The position numbers were made by a program, and so were the translations under genes. From Streptomyces sp. NRRL S-244 (GTDB lineage: Bacteria; Actinomycetota; Actinomycetes; Streptomycetales; Streptomycetaceae): DNA of 64,000 nt. The stretch is from contig NZ_JOCX01000005.1 in the NCBI RefSeq assembly GCF_000717915.1, positions 186,001 through 250,000 of the forward strand. The letters are read 5' to 3'. Positions 10,304 to 18,279 of this stretch are shown here, one piece after another; position 1 is the stretch's first letter; each line of letters begins with the position of its first letter. The notes beneath the pieces are model-generated. The model saw only the letters and a list, made by a program, of their open reading frames with translations, was not told where the DNA came from and made no database searches.

Positions 10304-11211
10304 CCGTCGCCACCCCCAACTCGCGCCTGCGCACCTTCGGCTCCCGCACCGCCGGCCCCGGCCGCCCCGTGTACGTCGTCGGTGAGATCGGCATCAACCA
10401 CAACGGCGACCTCGGCAACGCGTTCGCCCTCATCGACGCCGCCGCCGAAGCGGGCTGCGACGCGGTGAAGTTCCAGAAGCGCACCCCGGAGATCTGCACC
10501 CCGCGCGACCAGTGGGACATCGAGCGCGACACCCCCTGGGGCCGGATGACGTACATCGACTACCGCCACCGCGTGGAGTTCGGCGAGGCCGAGTACCGCT
10601 CCATCGACGAGCACTGCGCCAAGCGGGGCATCGACTGGTTCGCCTCCCCGTGGGACACCGAGGCCGTCGCCTTCCTGGAGAAGTTCGACGTCCCCGCCCA
10701 CAAGGTGGCCTCCGCCTCCCTCACCGACGACGAGCTGCTGCGCGCCCTGCGCGCCACCGGCCGCACCGTCGTCCTCTCCACCGGCATGTCCACCCCGAAG
10801 CAGATCCGCCACGCGGTGGAGGTGCTCGGCAGCGACAACATCCTTCTCTGCCACGCCACTTCGACCTACCCGGCCAAGGCTGAGGAGCTCAACCTGCGGG
10901 TGATCAACACCCTCCAGGAGGAGTACCCCAACGTCCCGATCGGCTACTCCGGCCACGAGACCGGCCTGCAGACCACCCTCGCGGCCGTCGCCCTCGGCGC
11001 CACCTTCGTCGAGCGCCACATCACCCTCGACCGCGCCATGTGGGGCTCCGACCAGGCCGCCTCCGTGGAGCCCGGCGGCCTCGCCCGCCTGGTCCGCGAC
11101 ATCCGCACCATCGAGACCGCCCTCGGCGACGGCATCAAGCGCGTCTACGACTCCGAGCTCGGCCCCATGAAGAAGCTCCGCCGGGTCCAGGGCGAGCTCG
11201 CCTCGGTCTGA
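10300..11211 (+). CDS. neuB: NeuB-family nonulosonic acid synthase without SAF domain
   Basis: Condenses phosphoenolpyruvate with a hexose to make a nine-carbon acid. Motifs of the NeuB TIM barrel are present: VGEIGINHNGD near the N-terminus, AVKFQKR, DWFASPWD, VLSTGMST, CHATSTYPA, GYSGHE and VERHITLDR. The chain is 303 residues and ends after the barrel, so the C-terminal antifreeze-like SAF domain of classical NeuB (about 345 residues) is absent. The ATG at 10300 overlaps the preceding stop and has GAAGGA upstream. With the cytidylyltransferase it would supply CMP-activated sugar to the sialyltransferase-like enzymes around it. Confidence 0.92.
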   Translation: MTVATPNSRLRTFGSRTAGPGRPVYVVGEIGINHNGDLGNAFALIDAAAEAGCDAVKFQKRTPEICTPRDQWDIERDTPWGRMTYIDYRHRVEFGEAEYRSIDEHCAKRGIDWFASPWDTEAVAFLEKFDVPAHKVASASLTDDELLRALRATGRTVVLSTGMSTPKQIRHAVEVLGSDNILLCHATSTYPAKAEELNLRVINTLQEEYPNVPIGYSGHETGLQTTLAAVALGATFVERHITLDRAMWGSDQAASVEPGGLARLVRDIRTIETALGDGIKRVYDSELGPMKKLRRVQGELASV

Positions 11212-11359
11212 CCCCCGGTCCGGGCGCCGGCCCGGGCCGCGGTCCGACCCCGCGGCCCGTCCGCCGTCCCCGTCCGCCGTCCCCGTCCGCTTTCCCTGCC
11301 GCTTTCCCGGCCGTGTCGGTCCGGTACGACGCCCCGCCCCCGCCCCTGACGAGGAGTAC

Positions 11360-12565
11360 GTGGTGACCCCCTCTGCCTCCAGCCTGGCTTTCGTCGAGAG
11401 TCCGGTCCAGCTCCTGAACGTGCTGGAGTGGGCGCACGCCGAAGGCGCGTCCGCACCGGGCGGTGCCCCGCTGCTCGACGCCGTCCCGAGCCAGCCCAGC
11501 CGCGCCGCCACCCGCGGCCCGGCGTCCGGGGGCGCTCCGGCAGCCGCCGGCCCGGGCCCGGCCGGCCGCTCGGCCGCCCCGGCGTCCTGGCTGCGGATCG
11601 TCGTACTGCCGCCCACCGACCCCATGTCCCGCGGCCAGCTGCGCCGGATGGCGGGGCTGGCCCGGGACGAGGGGTATGAGGTCGTCTGGCAGGAGGCCCG
11701 CGGCGGCCGGCTCGCCCCGCTCAAGGCGCTCGCCGCGCTCTGCAAGGACGTGCGCGCGGCCCGCCGGGTCGTCGTCGGCGACCCCTTCTCCCGGTACGTG
11801 CAGCTCCTGCTCACCCTCGTACGGGCCGAGGAGCTCGTCGTGGTCGACGACGGCACCGCCACCATGGAGTTCGTCGCCCAGACGGCCCGCGGCGAGCGCC
11901 TCGTACGCTGGCACCGGATCGGCGGCGGCGGCCTGCCCGGCCGCGTCCGCGAGCTGGCGTACGCGCCGGTCTCGGCCACCGCCCGGCGCCGCTTCACCCC
12001 GGCCGCGGGCACGGGGCGACGCGTCGAGGTGTTCAGCTCGATGCCCGTCACCGTCCACGGGGCGATGACGCTGCGGGTCAACGAGTTCGCCTGGACCCGC
12101 GCCCGGTTCGGCCCGCCGCGCCTGACCAAGGGCACCGACCTCGTCGGCACCTCCCTCGTGGAGACCGGTGTGGTCGACCCGGCCCGCTACCTGGACGCCG
12201 TACGCGCCCTGACCCTGGAGCACGGCGCCACCCGCTACTTCGCGCACCGCCGCGAGTCCGCGGAGAAGCTGCGCACGCTCAGCGAGGCGACCGGGCTGGA
12301 GATCGTCCGTCCGGACCTGCCGCTGGAGCTGATCGCCCGGCGCGGACCGGTCGGCCGGACGATCGTCAGCTTTCCGTCCACCGTCGTCCACACCCTGCCG
12401 TACGCGCTGACCGGAACCGGTGTGACCGTCGCCGTATGCGATGTCGACCCGGCCTGGCTCGCCGGCTCCGCCTCGCCGCGGGCCCGCAGCTTCCTCGCCG
12501 GGGTCACCGAGACCGCCCGTGATGTGCACAGACTCCCTGCCCAGACGGCCTCCGCGGCCGGATGA
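11360..12565 (+). CDS. Second polysialyltransferase-like protein
   Basis: About 400 residues. The start is one of two adjacent GTG codons (11360 or 11363) after GAGGAG. The N-terminus SLAFVESPVQLLNVLEWA is typical of POLYST/GT52-like proteins. VVVDDGTATMEF gives the acidic-Gly motif, YFAHRRES stands where the HP motif would be, and VSFPSTVVHTLPYAL matches the Ser/Thr motif. An Ala/Pro-rich insert (about 35-75) interrupts the first domain. It lies 148 bases after the synthase gene; the gap holds GC-rich 13-bp direct repeats (GTCCGCCGTCCCC) but no other gene. It is the likely last gene of the rightward arm. Confidence 0.75.
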   Translation: MVTPSASSLAFVESPVQLLNVLEWAHAEGASAPGGAPLLDAVPSQPSRAATRGPASGGAPAAAGPGPAGRSAAPASWLRIVVLPPTDPMSRGQLRRMAGLARDEGYEVVWQEARGGRLAPLKALAALCKDVRAARRVVVGDPFSRYVQLLLTLVRAEELVVVDDGTATMEFVAQTARGERLVRWHRIGGGGLPGRVRELAYAPVSATARRRFTPAAGTGRRVEVFSSMPVTVHGAMTLRVNEFAWTRARFGPPRLTKGTDLVGTSLVETGVVDPARYLDAVRALTLEHGATRYFAHRRESAEKLRTLSEATGLEIVRPDLPLELIARRGPVGRTIVSFPSTVVHTLPYALTGTGVTVAVCDVDPAWLAGSASPRARSFLAGVTETARDVHRLPAQTASAAG

Positions 12566-12603
12566 GCGCGCGAGTTTACCCCCGGGTGCATCCGGTCATG
12601 CGT

Positions 12604-12622
12604 CCAGAGGTCTGGTTTTTTT
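12604..12622 (+). terminator. Short hairpin with U-tract after the glycan cluster
   Basis: CCAG (12604-12607) and CTGG (12612-12615) flank AGGT and are followed by seven T residues. The stem is weak, but a T-run is rare in this genome, and it sits 39 bases after the last gene of the arm. Confidence 0.35.
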
Positions 12623-12690
12623 CCCCTAACGGCATGAACTTTTGGTGATCTACAGCCAGTTGGGCCATTCGTGCGCCTACCCTTCAACGG

Positions 12691-13947
12691 GTGAACCAGT
12701 TGATGTCCCGCGAGTCCCAGACCGCCCTGCCCGGCACGCCTGACCGGCCCGAGCTGCCCGGCAAGATTCCGGACCACCTGCGTGCCGAACTGATCGAGTT
12801 CCGCCGGGACTTGCACATGCACCCCGAGCTAGGACACCAGGAGTTCCGCACCACGGCGGCGATCAAGGCCCGGCTGGAGAAAGCGGGGCTGCGGCCCCGC
12901 GTACTGAAGTCCGGAACCGGCCTGATCTGTGACGTGGGCACCTGGGACGGGGGCCGGCCGATGCTGGCCCTCCGCGCGGACATCGACGCCCTGCCCATTC
13001 CGGACGCCAAGACCCACGTGGCGTACCGCTCGACCTTCCCCGACCGTGCCCACGCCTGCGGCCACGACGTGCACACCGCCGTCGTCCTCGGCGCCGGCCT
13101 GGTCCTCGCCGACCTCGACCGGCAGGGCCTGCTGCCCCGCCCGGTACGGCTGCTGTTCCAGCCCGCCGAGGAGGTGCTCCCCGGCGGGGCGACCGACGCC
13201 ATCGCGTCCGGCGTCCTGGACGGCGTGGGCCGGATCATCGCGGTGCACTGCGACCCGCGGGTCGACGCCGGGAAGATCGGACTGCGCACCGGTCCCATCA
13301 CCTCCGCCTGCGACCGGCTGGAGATCGCGCTGGCCGGCCCCGGCGGGCACACCGCCCGGCCGCACCTCACCACCGATCTGGTGACCGCCGCCGCCCGGGT
13401 CGCCGTCGACCTGCCGGCCGTACTGTCGCGCCGGATGGACGCCCGGTCGGGCATGTCGATCACCTGGGGCCGGATCGAGGCCGGGCACGCCTGCAACGTC
13501 ATCCCCATGCACGCCGAGCTCTCCGGGACGATCCGCTGCCTGGACATCAACGCCTGGCACGAGGCGCCCGACCAGATCCACGCCGCGATCGACGAGATCG
13601 CCGGGATGCACCGGGCCAAGTCGGAGATCACGTACGTGCGCGGGGTGCCGCCGGTCGTCAACGACCCGGTGGTGACCGAGCTGCTGCGCGAGGCGATGGC
13701 GGCCCGGCTCGGCAAGGAGTCGATCGAGGACACCGAGCAGAGCCTCGGCGGCGAGGACTTCTCCTGGTACCTGGAGCACGTGCCCGGAGCCATGGCCCGG
13801 CTCGGCGTGCACACCCCGGGCGCGAGCGCCAAGAGGGACCTGCACCGGGGCGACTTCGACGTGGACGAGTCCGCGATCGGGGTCGGCGTGGAGTTCTTCA
13901 CGGCCGCCGCGCTGCTCGACGGACGGCGTACCAGGCCGATCGGATAG
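12691..13947 (+). CDS. M20-family amidohydrolase (IAA/hippurate hydrolase-like)
   Basis: Zinc-dependent peptidase/amidohydrolase of the M20D group, about 418 residues from the GTG at 12691 (an in-frame ATG at 12703 is possible). The N-terminal RRDLHMHPELGHQE and the metal-site segments ACGHDVHTA (Cys and His ligands), LFQPAEEV and GGEDFSWY are intact, and the dimerisation-domain motif GGHTARPH is present. Such enzymes remove acyl groups from amino acids or amides; the substrate is not predictable. It stands alone between the glycan cluster and the nucleoside importer, with its own terminator. Confidence 0.92.
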   Translation: MNQLMSRESQTALPGTPDRPELPGKIPDHLRAELIEFRRDLHMHPELGHQEFRTTAAIKARLEKAGLRPRVLKSGTGLICDVGTWDGGRPMLALRADIDALPIPDAKTHVAYRSTFPDRAHACGHDVHTAVVLGAGLVLADLDRQGLLPRPVRLLFQPAEEVLPGGATDAIASGVLDGVGRIIAVHCDPRVDAGKIGLRTGPITSACDRLEIALAGPGGHTARPHLTTDLVTAAARVAVDLPAVLSRRMDARSGMSITWGRIEAGHACNVIPMHAELSGTIRCLDINAWHEAPDQIHAAIDEIAGMHRAKSEITYVRGVPPVVNDPVVTELLREAMAARLGKESIEDTEQSLGGEDFSWYLEHVPGAMARLGVHTPGASAKRDLHRGDFDVDESAIGVGVEFFTAAALLDGRRTRPIG

Positions 13948-13995
13948 CGATCGGGCAAAAATTTGTACAACATCTGAGCGCCTACCGTCACACCT

Positions 13996-14024
13996 GTCCA
14001 GCCCTTGGCACACAAGGGCTGGAC
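13996..14024 (+). terminator. Strong hairpin after the amidohydrolase gene
   Basis: A perfect 12-bp stem (GTCCAGCCCTTG with CAAGGGCTGGAC) and a 5-base loop, 48 bases after the stop codon. Confidence 0.8.
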
Positions 14025-14102
14025 GGCAGGGGAGTTACCGATCGGTCACTGTCCGATTCGCGACGATCCGATAACGACTCATGAACGGCCCTTTAACTGA
14101 CA

Positions 14103-14116
14103 TCTACGCGCGTTAC
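14103..14116 (+). promoter_or_regulatory. Nucleoside-regulon operator upstream of the binding-protein gene
   Basis: TCTACGCGCGTTAC shares the core CTACGCGCGT with the five other sites in this window. A plausible promoter surrounds it: TTTAAC at 14092-14097, a 16-base spacer that contains the operator, and TACGAT at 14114-14119. The coding start is 61 bases further on. Confidence 0.65.
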
Positions 14117-14176
14117 GATCGCCGCGAAACCAGCGCCGGTCGTGGCGCTTCGGTCAGGTTTTGAAGGAGCCTCCCC

Positions 14177-15250
14177 TTGCGCCGGATCACCAGGATCGCC
14201 ACCGTGGGCATCGCGTCCGCGGCGCTGGCCCTCTCGGCCACCGCCTGTGGCGGAAAGAAGTCCTCGGACACCTCGTCCTCTTCCTCGTCCTCCTCCTCTT
14301 CTTCTTCTTCCGCGAAGTCGATCGCCATCGCGTACGACATCGGCGGCCGTGGCGACCAGTCGTTCAACGACGCCGCCTACGCCGGTCTGCAGAAGGCCGA
14401 GAAGGAACTGGGCGTCAAGGGCAGCGAGGCCGAGCCGACCGAGGGCGAGGGCGAGGCCGACAAGGTCCAGCGCCTCACCGAGCTCGCCCGCAAGGGCAAC
14501 AACCCGGTCATCGGCGTCGGTTTCTCCTACGCCCCGGCGATCAAGAAGGTCGCGCCGAAGTTCCCGAACACCACGTTCGGCATCATCGACGACACCTCGG
14601 TCACCGGCCCGAACATCGCCAACCTGGTCTTCAACGAGGAGCAGGGCTCCTACCTGGCCGGCGTCGCCGCGGCCAAGGCCTCCAAGACCGGCACGGTCGG
14701 CTTCATCGGCGGTGTCGAGGTTCCGCTGATCAAGAAGTTCGAGGCGGGCTTCACCCAGGGCGTCAAGGACACCAACCCGAACGCCAAGGTGCTGAGCCAG
14801 TACCTGACCCAGCCGCCGAACTTCGACGGCTTCTCCAAGCCCGACCTCGGCAAGGCCGCCGCCCAGGGTCAGCTCGACGCCGGCGCCGACGTGATCTACG
14901 CCGCTGCCGGTCTCGCGGGCTCGGGTGCCATCGAGGCCACCGCCGGCAAGGGCAAGTGGGCCATCGGCGTCGACTCCGACCAGTACAACCAGGCCGGTCT
15001 GTCGAAGTACAAGGACCACATCCTGACCTCGGTCACCAAGGACGTCTCCGACGCGGTCTTCAACGAGATCAAGTCGGTCCAGGACGGCAAGCCGGCCACC
15101 GGTGAGATCCGTTACGGCCTGGACAAGGACGGCGTCGGCCTGGCCGACTCCAACCCCGAGTACAAGAAGATGACCGACCTCACCGCCGCCGTGGAGAAGG
15201 CGAAGGCCGACATCATCGCGAAGAAGATCACCGTCAAGACCGCGCCGTAA
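14177..15250 (+). CDS. BMP-family nucleoside-binding lipoprotein of ABC importer
   Basis: Extracellular solute-binding lipoprotein that delivers nucleosides to the importer encoded downstream. The start is a TTG at 14177 with GAAGGAG seven bases before it. A signal peptide ends in the lipobox LSATAC with Cys about residue 24, followed by a run of about 14 serines before the mature fold. The BMP domain has the typical segments AYDIGGRGDQSFNDAAYAG, GVGFSYAPAI, NEEQGSYLAGVAAA and GADVIYAAAGLAGSGA. The Med/BMP family (PnrA type) binds purine or other nucleosides. It is followed by a hairpin and then the ATPase gene, an arrangement that lets the binding protein be made in excess. Confidence 0.93.
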   Translation: MRRITRIATVGIASAALALSATACGGKKSSDTSSSSSSSSSSSSSAKSIAIAYDIGGRGDQSFNDAAYAGLQKAEKELGVKGSEAEPTEGEGEADKVQRLTELARKGNNPVIGVGFSYAPAIKKVAPKFPNTTFGIIDDTSVTGPNIANLVFNEEQGSYLAGVAAAKASKTGTVGFIGGVEVPLIKKFEAGFTQGVKDTNPNAKVLSQYLTQPPNFDGFSKPDLGKAAAQGQLDAGADVIYAAAGLAGSGAIEATAGKGKWAIGVDSDQYNQAGLSKYKDHILTSVTKDVSDAVFNEIKSVQDGKPATGEIRYGLDKDGVGLADSNPEYKKMTDLTAAVEKAKADIIAKKITVKTAP

Positions 15251-15281
15251 GGCCTCGTCTGACGTGCGATAAGGGGTCTCC

Positions 15282-15318
15282 GGGGTCCGGGAAGCGGTCT
15301 CTACCGCTCCCGGGCCCC
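15282..15318 (+). terminator. Hairpin between binding-protein and ATPase genes
   Basis: A stem of about 16 bp (GGGGTCCGGGAAGCGGT with ACCGCTCCCGGGCCCC, one G-T pair and one bulged A) and a 4-base loop. It probably terminates or attenuates transcription after the abundant binding-protein message. Confidence 0.78.
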
Positions 15319-15375
15319 GCCCCTGTTCCGTGTTGCTTGTGGCCACTTGGCCGCAAGTTTTCACTTTCGACAGTG

Positions 15376-15387
15376 CTACGCGCGTAG
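15376..15387 (+). promoter_or_regulatory. Nucleoside-regulon operator before the ABC ATPase gene
   Basis: A perfect 12-bp palindrome CTACGCGCGTAG. It lies past the preceding hairpin, so the ATPase-permease-cdd operon probably has its own controlled promoter here. I do not see convincing -35/-10 hexamers. Confidence 0.75.
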
Positions 15388-15394
15388 AGGCATC

Positions 15395-17167
15395 GTGGAC
15401 GCGATACCGTCCTCCTCCCGCCCACCCGCCCGGCCGATCCTCGCCCTGCCCCCTGCCAACTTGGCTTTCCAGCTCCTTCCGCGCCAAGGAGAGTGCGTCA
15501 TCAACGCGTCCAGCCCGCCCCCCGCCGTAGAACTTCACGGCATCACCAAGCGCTTCCCCGGCGTCGTCGCCAACAAGGACATCGCGATCACCGTCCGCAA
15601 GGGCACGGTCCATGCCCTCATCGGTGAGAACGGCGCCGGCAAGTCGACCCTGATGAAGATCCTCTACGGCATGCAGAAGCCGGACGAGGGCACCATCGCC
15701 ATCGACGGGGAGCAGGTCACCTTCAACAACCCCGGCGACGCCATCGCCCGCGGCATCGGCATGGTGCACCAGCACTTCATGCTCGCCGACAACCTCACCG
15801 TCCTGGAGAACGTGGTTCTCGGCGGCGAGAAGCTCCACGGCATCGGCGGCAAGGCCCGCAAGAAGATCCTGGAGATCTCGGACGCGTACGGTCTCGGCGT
15901 ACGTCCCGACGCCCTGGTCGAGGACCTCGGCGTCGCCGACCGCCAGCGCGTGGAGATCCTCAAGGTCCTGTACCGCGGCGCCCGCACCCTCATCCTCGAC
16001 GAGCCCACCGCGGTGCTCGTGCCGCAGGAAGTGGACGCGCTCTTCGACAACCTGCGCGAGCTCAAGGCCGAGGGCCTGACCGTCATCTTCATCTCGCACA
16101 AGCTGGGCGAGGTGCTGAAGGTCGCCGACGACATCACCGTCATCCGCCGCGGCACCACCGTCGGCACCGCCGACCCGAAGACCGCGACCACCAAGCAGCT
16201 CGCCGAGCTGATGGTCGGTGCGGAGCTGCCCTCGCCGGAGACCCGCGAGTCCACGGTGACCACCGTCCCGATGCTCCAGGTCGAGAAGCTGACCATCGCC
16301 GAGCACGGCATGCCCGTCGCCACCGAGGAGACCGCCCGCACGCCGGGCCTGTCGGACGCGAACGTGCACGAGGTCGTCGAGGTCGGCCGCCTCCTCCTCG
16401 ACGGGATCAGCTTCACGATCCACAAGGGCGAGGTCCTCGGCATCGCCGGTGTCGAGGGCAACGGCCAGACCGAGCTGATCGAAGCCCTCATGGGCATGCT
16501 CACCCCGGACACGGGTGTCATCACCCTGGACGGCACCGACATCACGAAGGCGCCGGTGCGCAAGCGCCGCGAGGGCGGCATCGGGTACATCCCCGAAGAC
16601 CGCCACCGCCACGGCCTGCTGCTGGAATCCCCGCTGTGGGAGAACCGCATCCTCGGCCACGTCACCGAGGCGCCCAACTCCAAGCGCGGCATCATCGACC
16701 CGAAGGCCGCCCGCAAGGACACCGAGCGGATCGTGCGCGAGTACGACGTCCGCACGCCCGGCATCGAGGTCACGGCGTCGTCGCTCTCCGGCGGCAACCA
16801 GCAGAAGCTGATCGTCGGCCGCGAGATGAGCCACAACCCGAAGTTCCTCATCGCCGCCCACCCCACCCGTGGTGTGGACGTCGGTGCGCAGTCGCAGATC
16901 TGGGACGCGATCCGGGACGCCCGCCGCGAAGGCCTGGCGGTCCTGCTGATCTCCGCGGACCTGGACGAGCTGATCGGCCTGTCCGACACCCTGCGCGTGA
17001 TCTACCGCGGCCGCCTGGTCGCGGACGCCGACCCCGCGACCGTGACCCCCGAGGAGCTCGGCACCGCCATGACGGGCGCCGCCTCCGGGACCCTGGAAGC
17101 CACCGACAACCACTCCGCCGCCGGTACCGACGCTGGTACCGACTCCCCGGAGGACGAGGCCCGATGA
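15395..17167 (+). CDS. Nucleoside ABC transporter ATP-binding protein (two ATPase domains)
   Basis: Energises nucleoside uptake. Tandem ATPase domains: Walker A GENGAGKSTLMK in the first, HQHFMLADNLTV Q-loop region, Walker B LILDEPTAVL; the second has GVEGNGQTELIE in place of a canonical Walker A, signature LSGGNQQK and a degenerate Walker B FLIAAHPTRG. This asymmetry is normal for the sugar/nucleoside (CUT2/BMP) group. The start is a problem: the good Shine-Dalgarno AAGGAG (15486-15491) is followed in frame only by GTC (15497) and ATC (15500), where homologous proteins seem to begin (INASS). GTG 15395, used here, is the nearest canonical in-frame start. It overlaps the first permease gene by four bases. 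Confidence 0.9.
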   Translation: MDAIPSSSRPPARPILALPPANLAFQLLPRQGECVINASSPPPAVELHGITKRFPGVVANKDIAITVRKGTVHALIGENGAGKSTLMKILYGMQKPDEGTIAIDGEQVTFNNPGDAIARGIGMVHQHFMLADNLTVLENVVLGGEKLHGIGGKARKKILEISDAYGLGVRPDALVEDLGVADRQRVEILKVLYRGARTLILDEPTAVLVPQEVDALFDNLRELKAEGLTVIFISHKLGEVLKVADDITVIRRGTTVGTADPKTATTKQLAELMVGAELPSPETRESTVTTVPMLQVEKLTIAEHGMPVATEETARTPGLSDANVHEVVEVGRLLLDGISFTIHKGEVLGIAGVEGNGQTELIEALMGMLTPDTGVITLDGTDITKAPVRKRREGGIGYIPEDRHRHGLLLESPLWENRILGHVTEAPNSKRGIIDPKAARKDTERIVREYDVRTPGIEVTASSLSGGNQQKLIVGREMSHNPKFLIAAHPTRGVDVGAQSQIWDAIRDARREGLAVLLISADLDELIGLSDTLRVIYRGRLVADADPATVTPEELGTAMTGAASGTLEATDNHSAAGTDAGTDSPEDEAR

Positions 17168-18279
17168 AGAAATTCGACAAGGACCGGCTGCTCCTCGGCT
17201 TCGCCGGGCCCGCTCTCGCACTGGTCACCGCGTTCCTGCTGACCATGCTCGTGCTGGCCGCGACGGGTGTGGACCCGATCGAGCCGCTGCGCCTGATGGT
17301 GGAGAACGCCAGCTACGAGGACGTCCAGGTCCTCATCGTGAACCAGGCGGGCACGTACTACCTGGCAGCCCTGGCCGTGGCCATCGGCTTCCGGATGAAC
17401 CTCTTCAACATCGGCGTCGACGGCCAGTACCGCCTCGCGGCGATGCTGTCCGCGGTGGTCGGCGCGGCCGTCACGCTGCCCGGCCCGCTGCAGATCCTGC
17501 TGATCGTGGTCGTCGCCATGTGCGTCGGCGCCTTCTGGGCCGGCATCGCCGGTGTCCTCAAGGCCAAGCGCGGCGTCAGCGAGGTCGTGTCCACGATCAT
17601 GCTGAACGCCATCGCGACCAGCCTGATCGCCTGGCTGATCCTGCCGAAGAACCTCGGCGTCCAGCCGGCCGGCTCCAACGACCTCACCACCGGTGACATC
17701 CCGGACTCCGGCTGGTTCCCGGCCGTGGACCTCGGTGACGGCCTGGAGATCTACGGCTTCACCTTCCTCGCGTTCGCGCTGGGCATCGTCTACTGGTTCG
17801 TGCTCAACCGGACCCGCTTCGGCTTCGACCTGCGCGCCACCGGCGCCAGCGAGTCCGCCGCCCAGGCCTCCGGCGTGGACGCCAAGAAGATGATCATCAC
17901 CTCGATGCTCATCTCCGGCGCCGTCGCCGGCCTCGCCGGCATGCCGGTGCTGCTCGGCGAGAGCCACACGTACAGCCTGGCCTTCCCGGTCGGTGTCGGC
18001 TTCACCGGCATCACCATCGCGCTGCTCGGGCGCAACAGCCCGATCGGCATCTTCTTCGCCGCCTTCCTGATGGCCTTCATCGACAAGGCCTCGGCCTCGC
18101 TCGACACGGCCGGGTACGCGAAGGAGATCGGCACGATCATGAAGGGCCTGATCGTGATCGCCGTTGTCGTCTCGTACGAGCTCGTCCGCCGCTACGGCAT
18201 CCGCCGCCAGCAGCAGAAGGTCGGCGAGGAGCTGGCTGCAGGCCACGCCATCAAGACCGATAAGGAGGTCGCGGCGTGA
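17164..18279 (+). CDS. Nucleoside ABC transporter permease, first subunit
   Basis: Integral membrane subunit of about 371 residues with 8-10 hydrophobic helices, BPD_transp_2 family. The ATG at 17164 overlaps the ATPase stop (ATGA). Conserved family segments include GFRMNLFNIGVDGQ and RATGASESAAQASGVD, the cytoplasmic loop that contacts the ATPase. It forms a heterodimer with the next gene product. It resembles the YufP/NupP type permease of BMP-dependent nucleoside importers. Confidence 0.93.
   Translation: MKKFDKDRLLLGFAGPALALVTAFLLTMLVLAATGVDPIEPLRLMVENASYEDVQVLIVNQAGTYYLAALAVAIGFRMNLFNIGVDGQYRLAAMLSAVVGAAVTLPGPLQILLIVVVAMCVGAFWAGIAGVLKAKRGVSEVVSTIMLNAIATSLIAWLILPKNLGVQPAGSNDLTTGDIPDSGWFPAVDLGDGLEIYGFTFLAFALGIVYWFVLNRTRFGFDLRATGASESAAQASGVDAKKMIITSMLISGAVAGLAGMPVLLGESHTYSLAFPVGVGFTGITIALLGRNSPIGIFFAAFLMAFIDKASASLDTAGYAKEIGTIMKGLIVIAVVVSYELVRRYGIRRQQQKVGEELAAGHAIKTDKEVAA

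Noticed and set aside
14093..17221. A 1042-codon open frame antisense to the importer genes
   Set aside because: The plus strand carries clear BMP and ABC ATPase motifs; the antisense frame has none.
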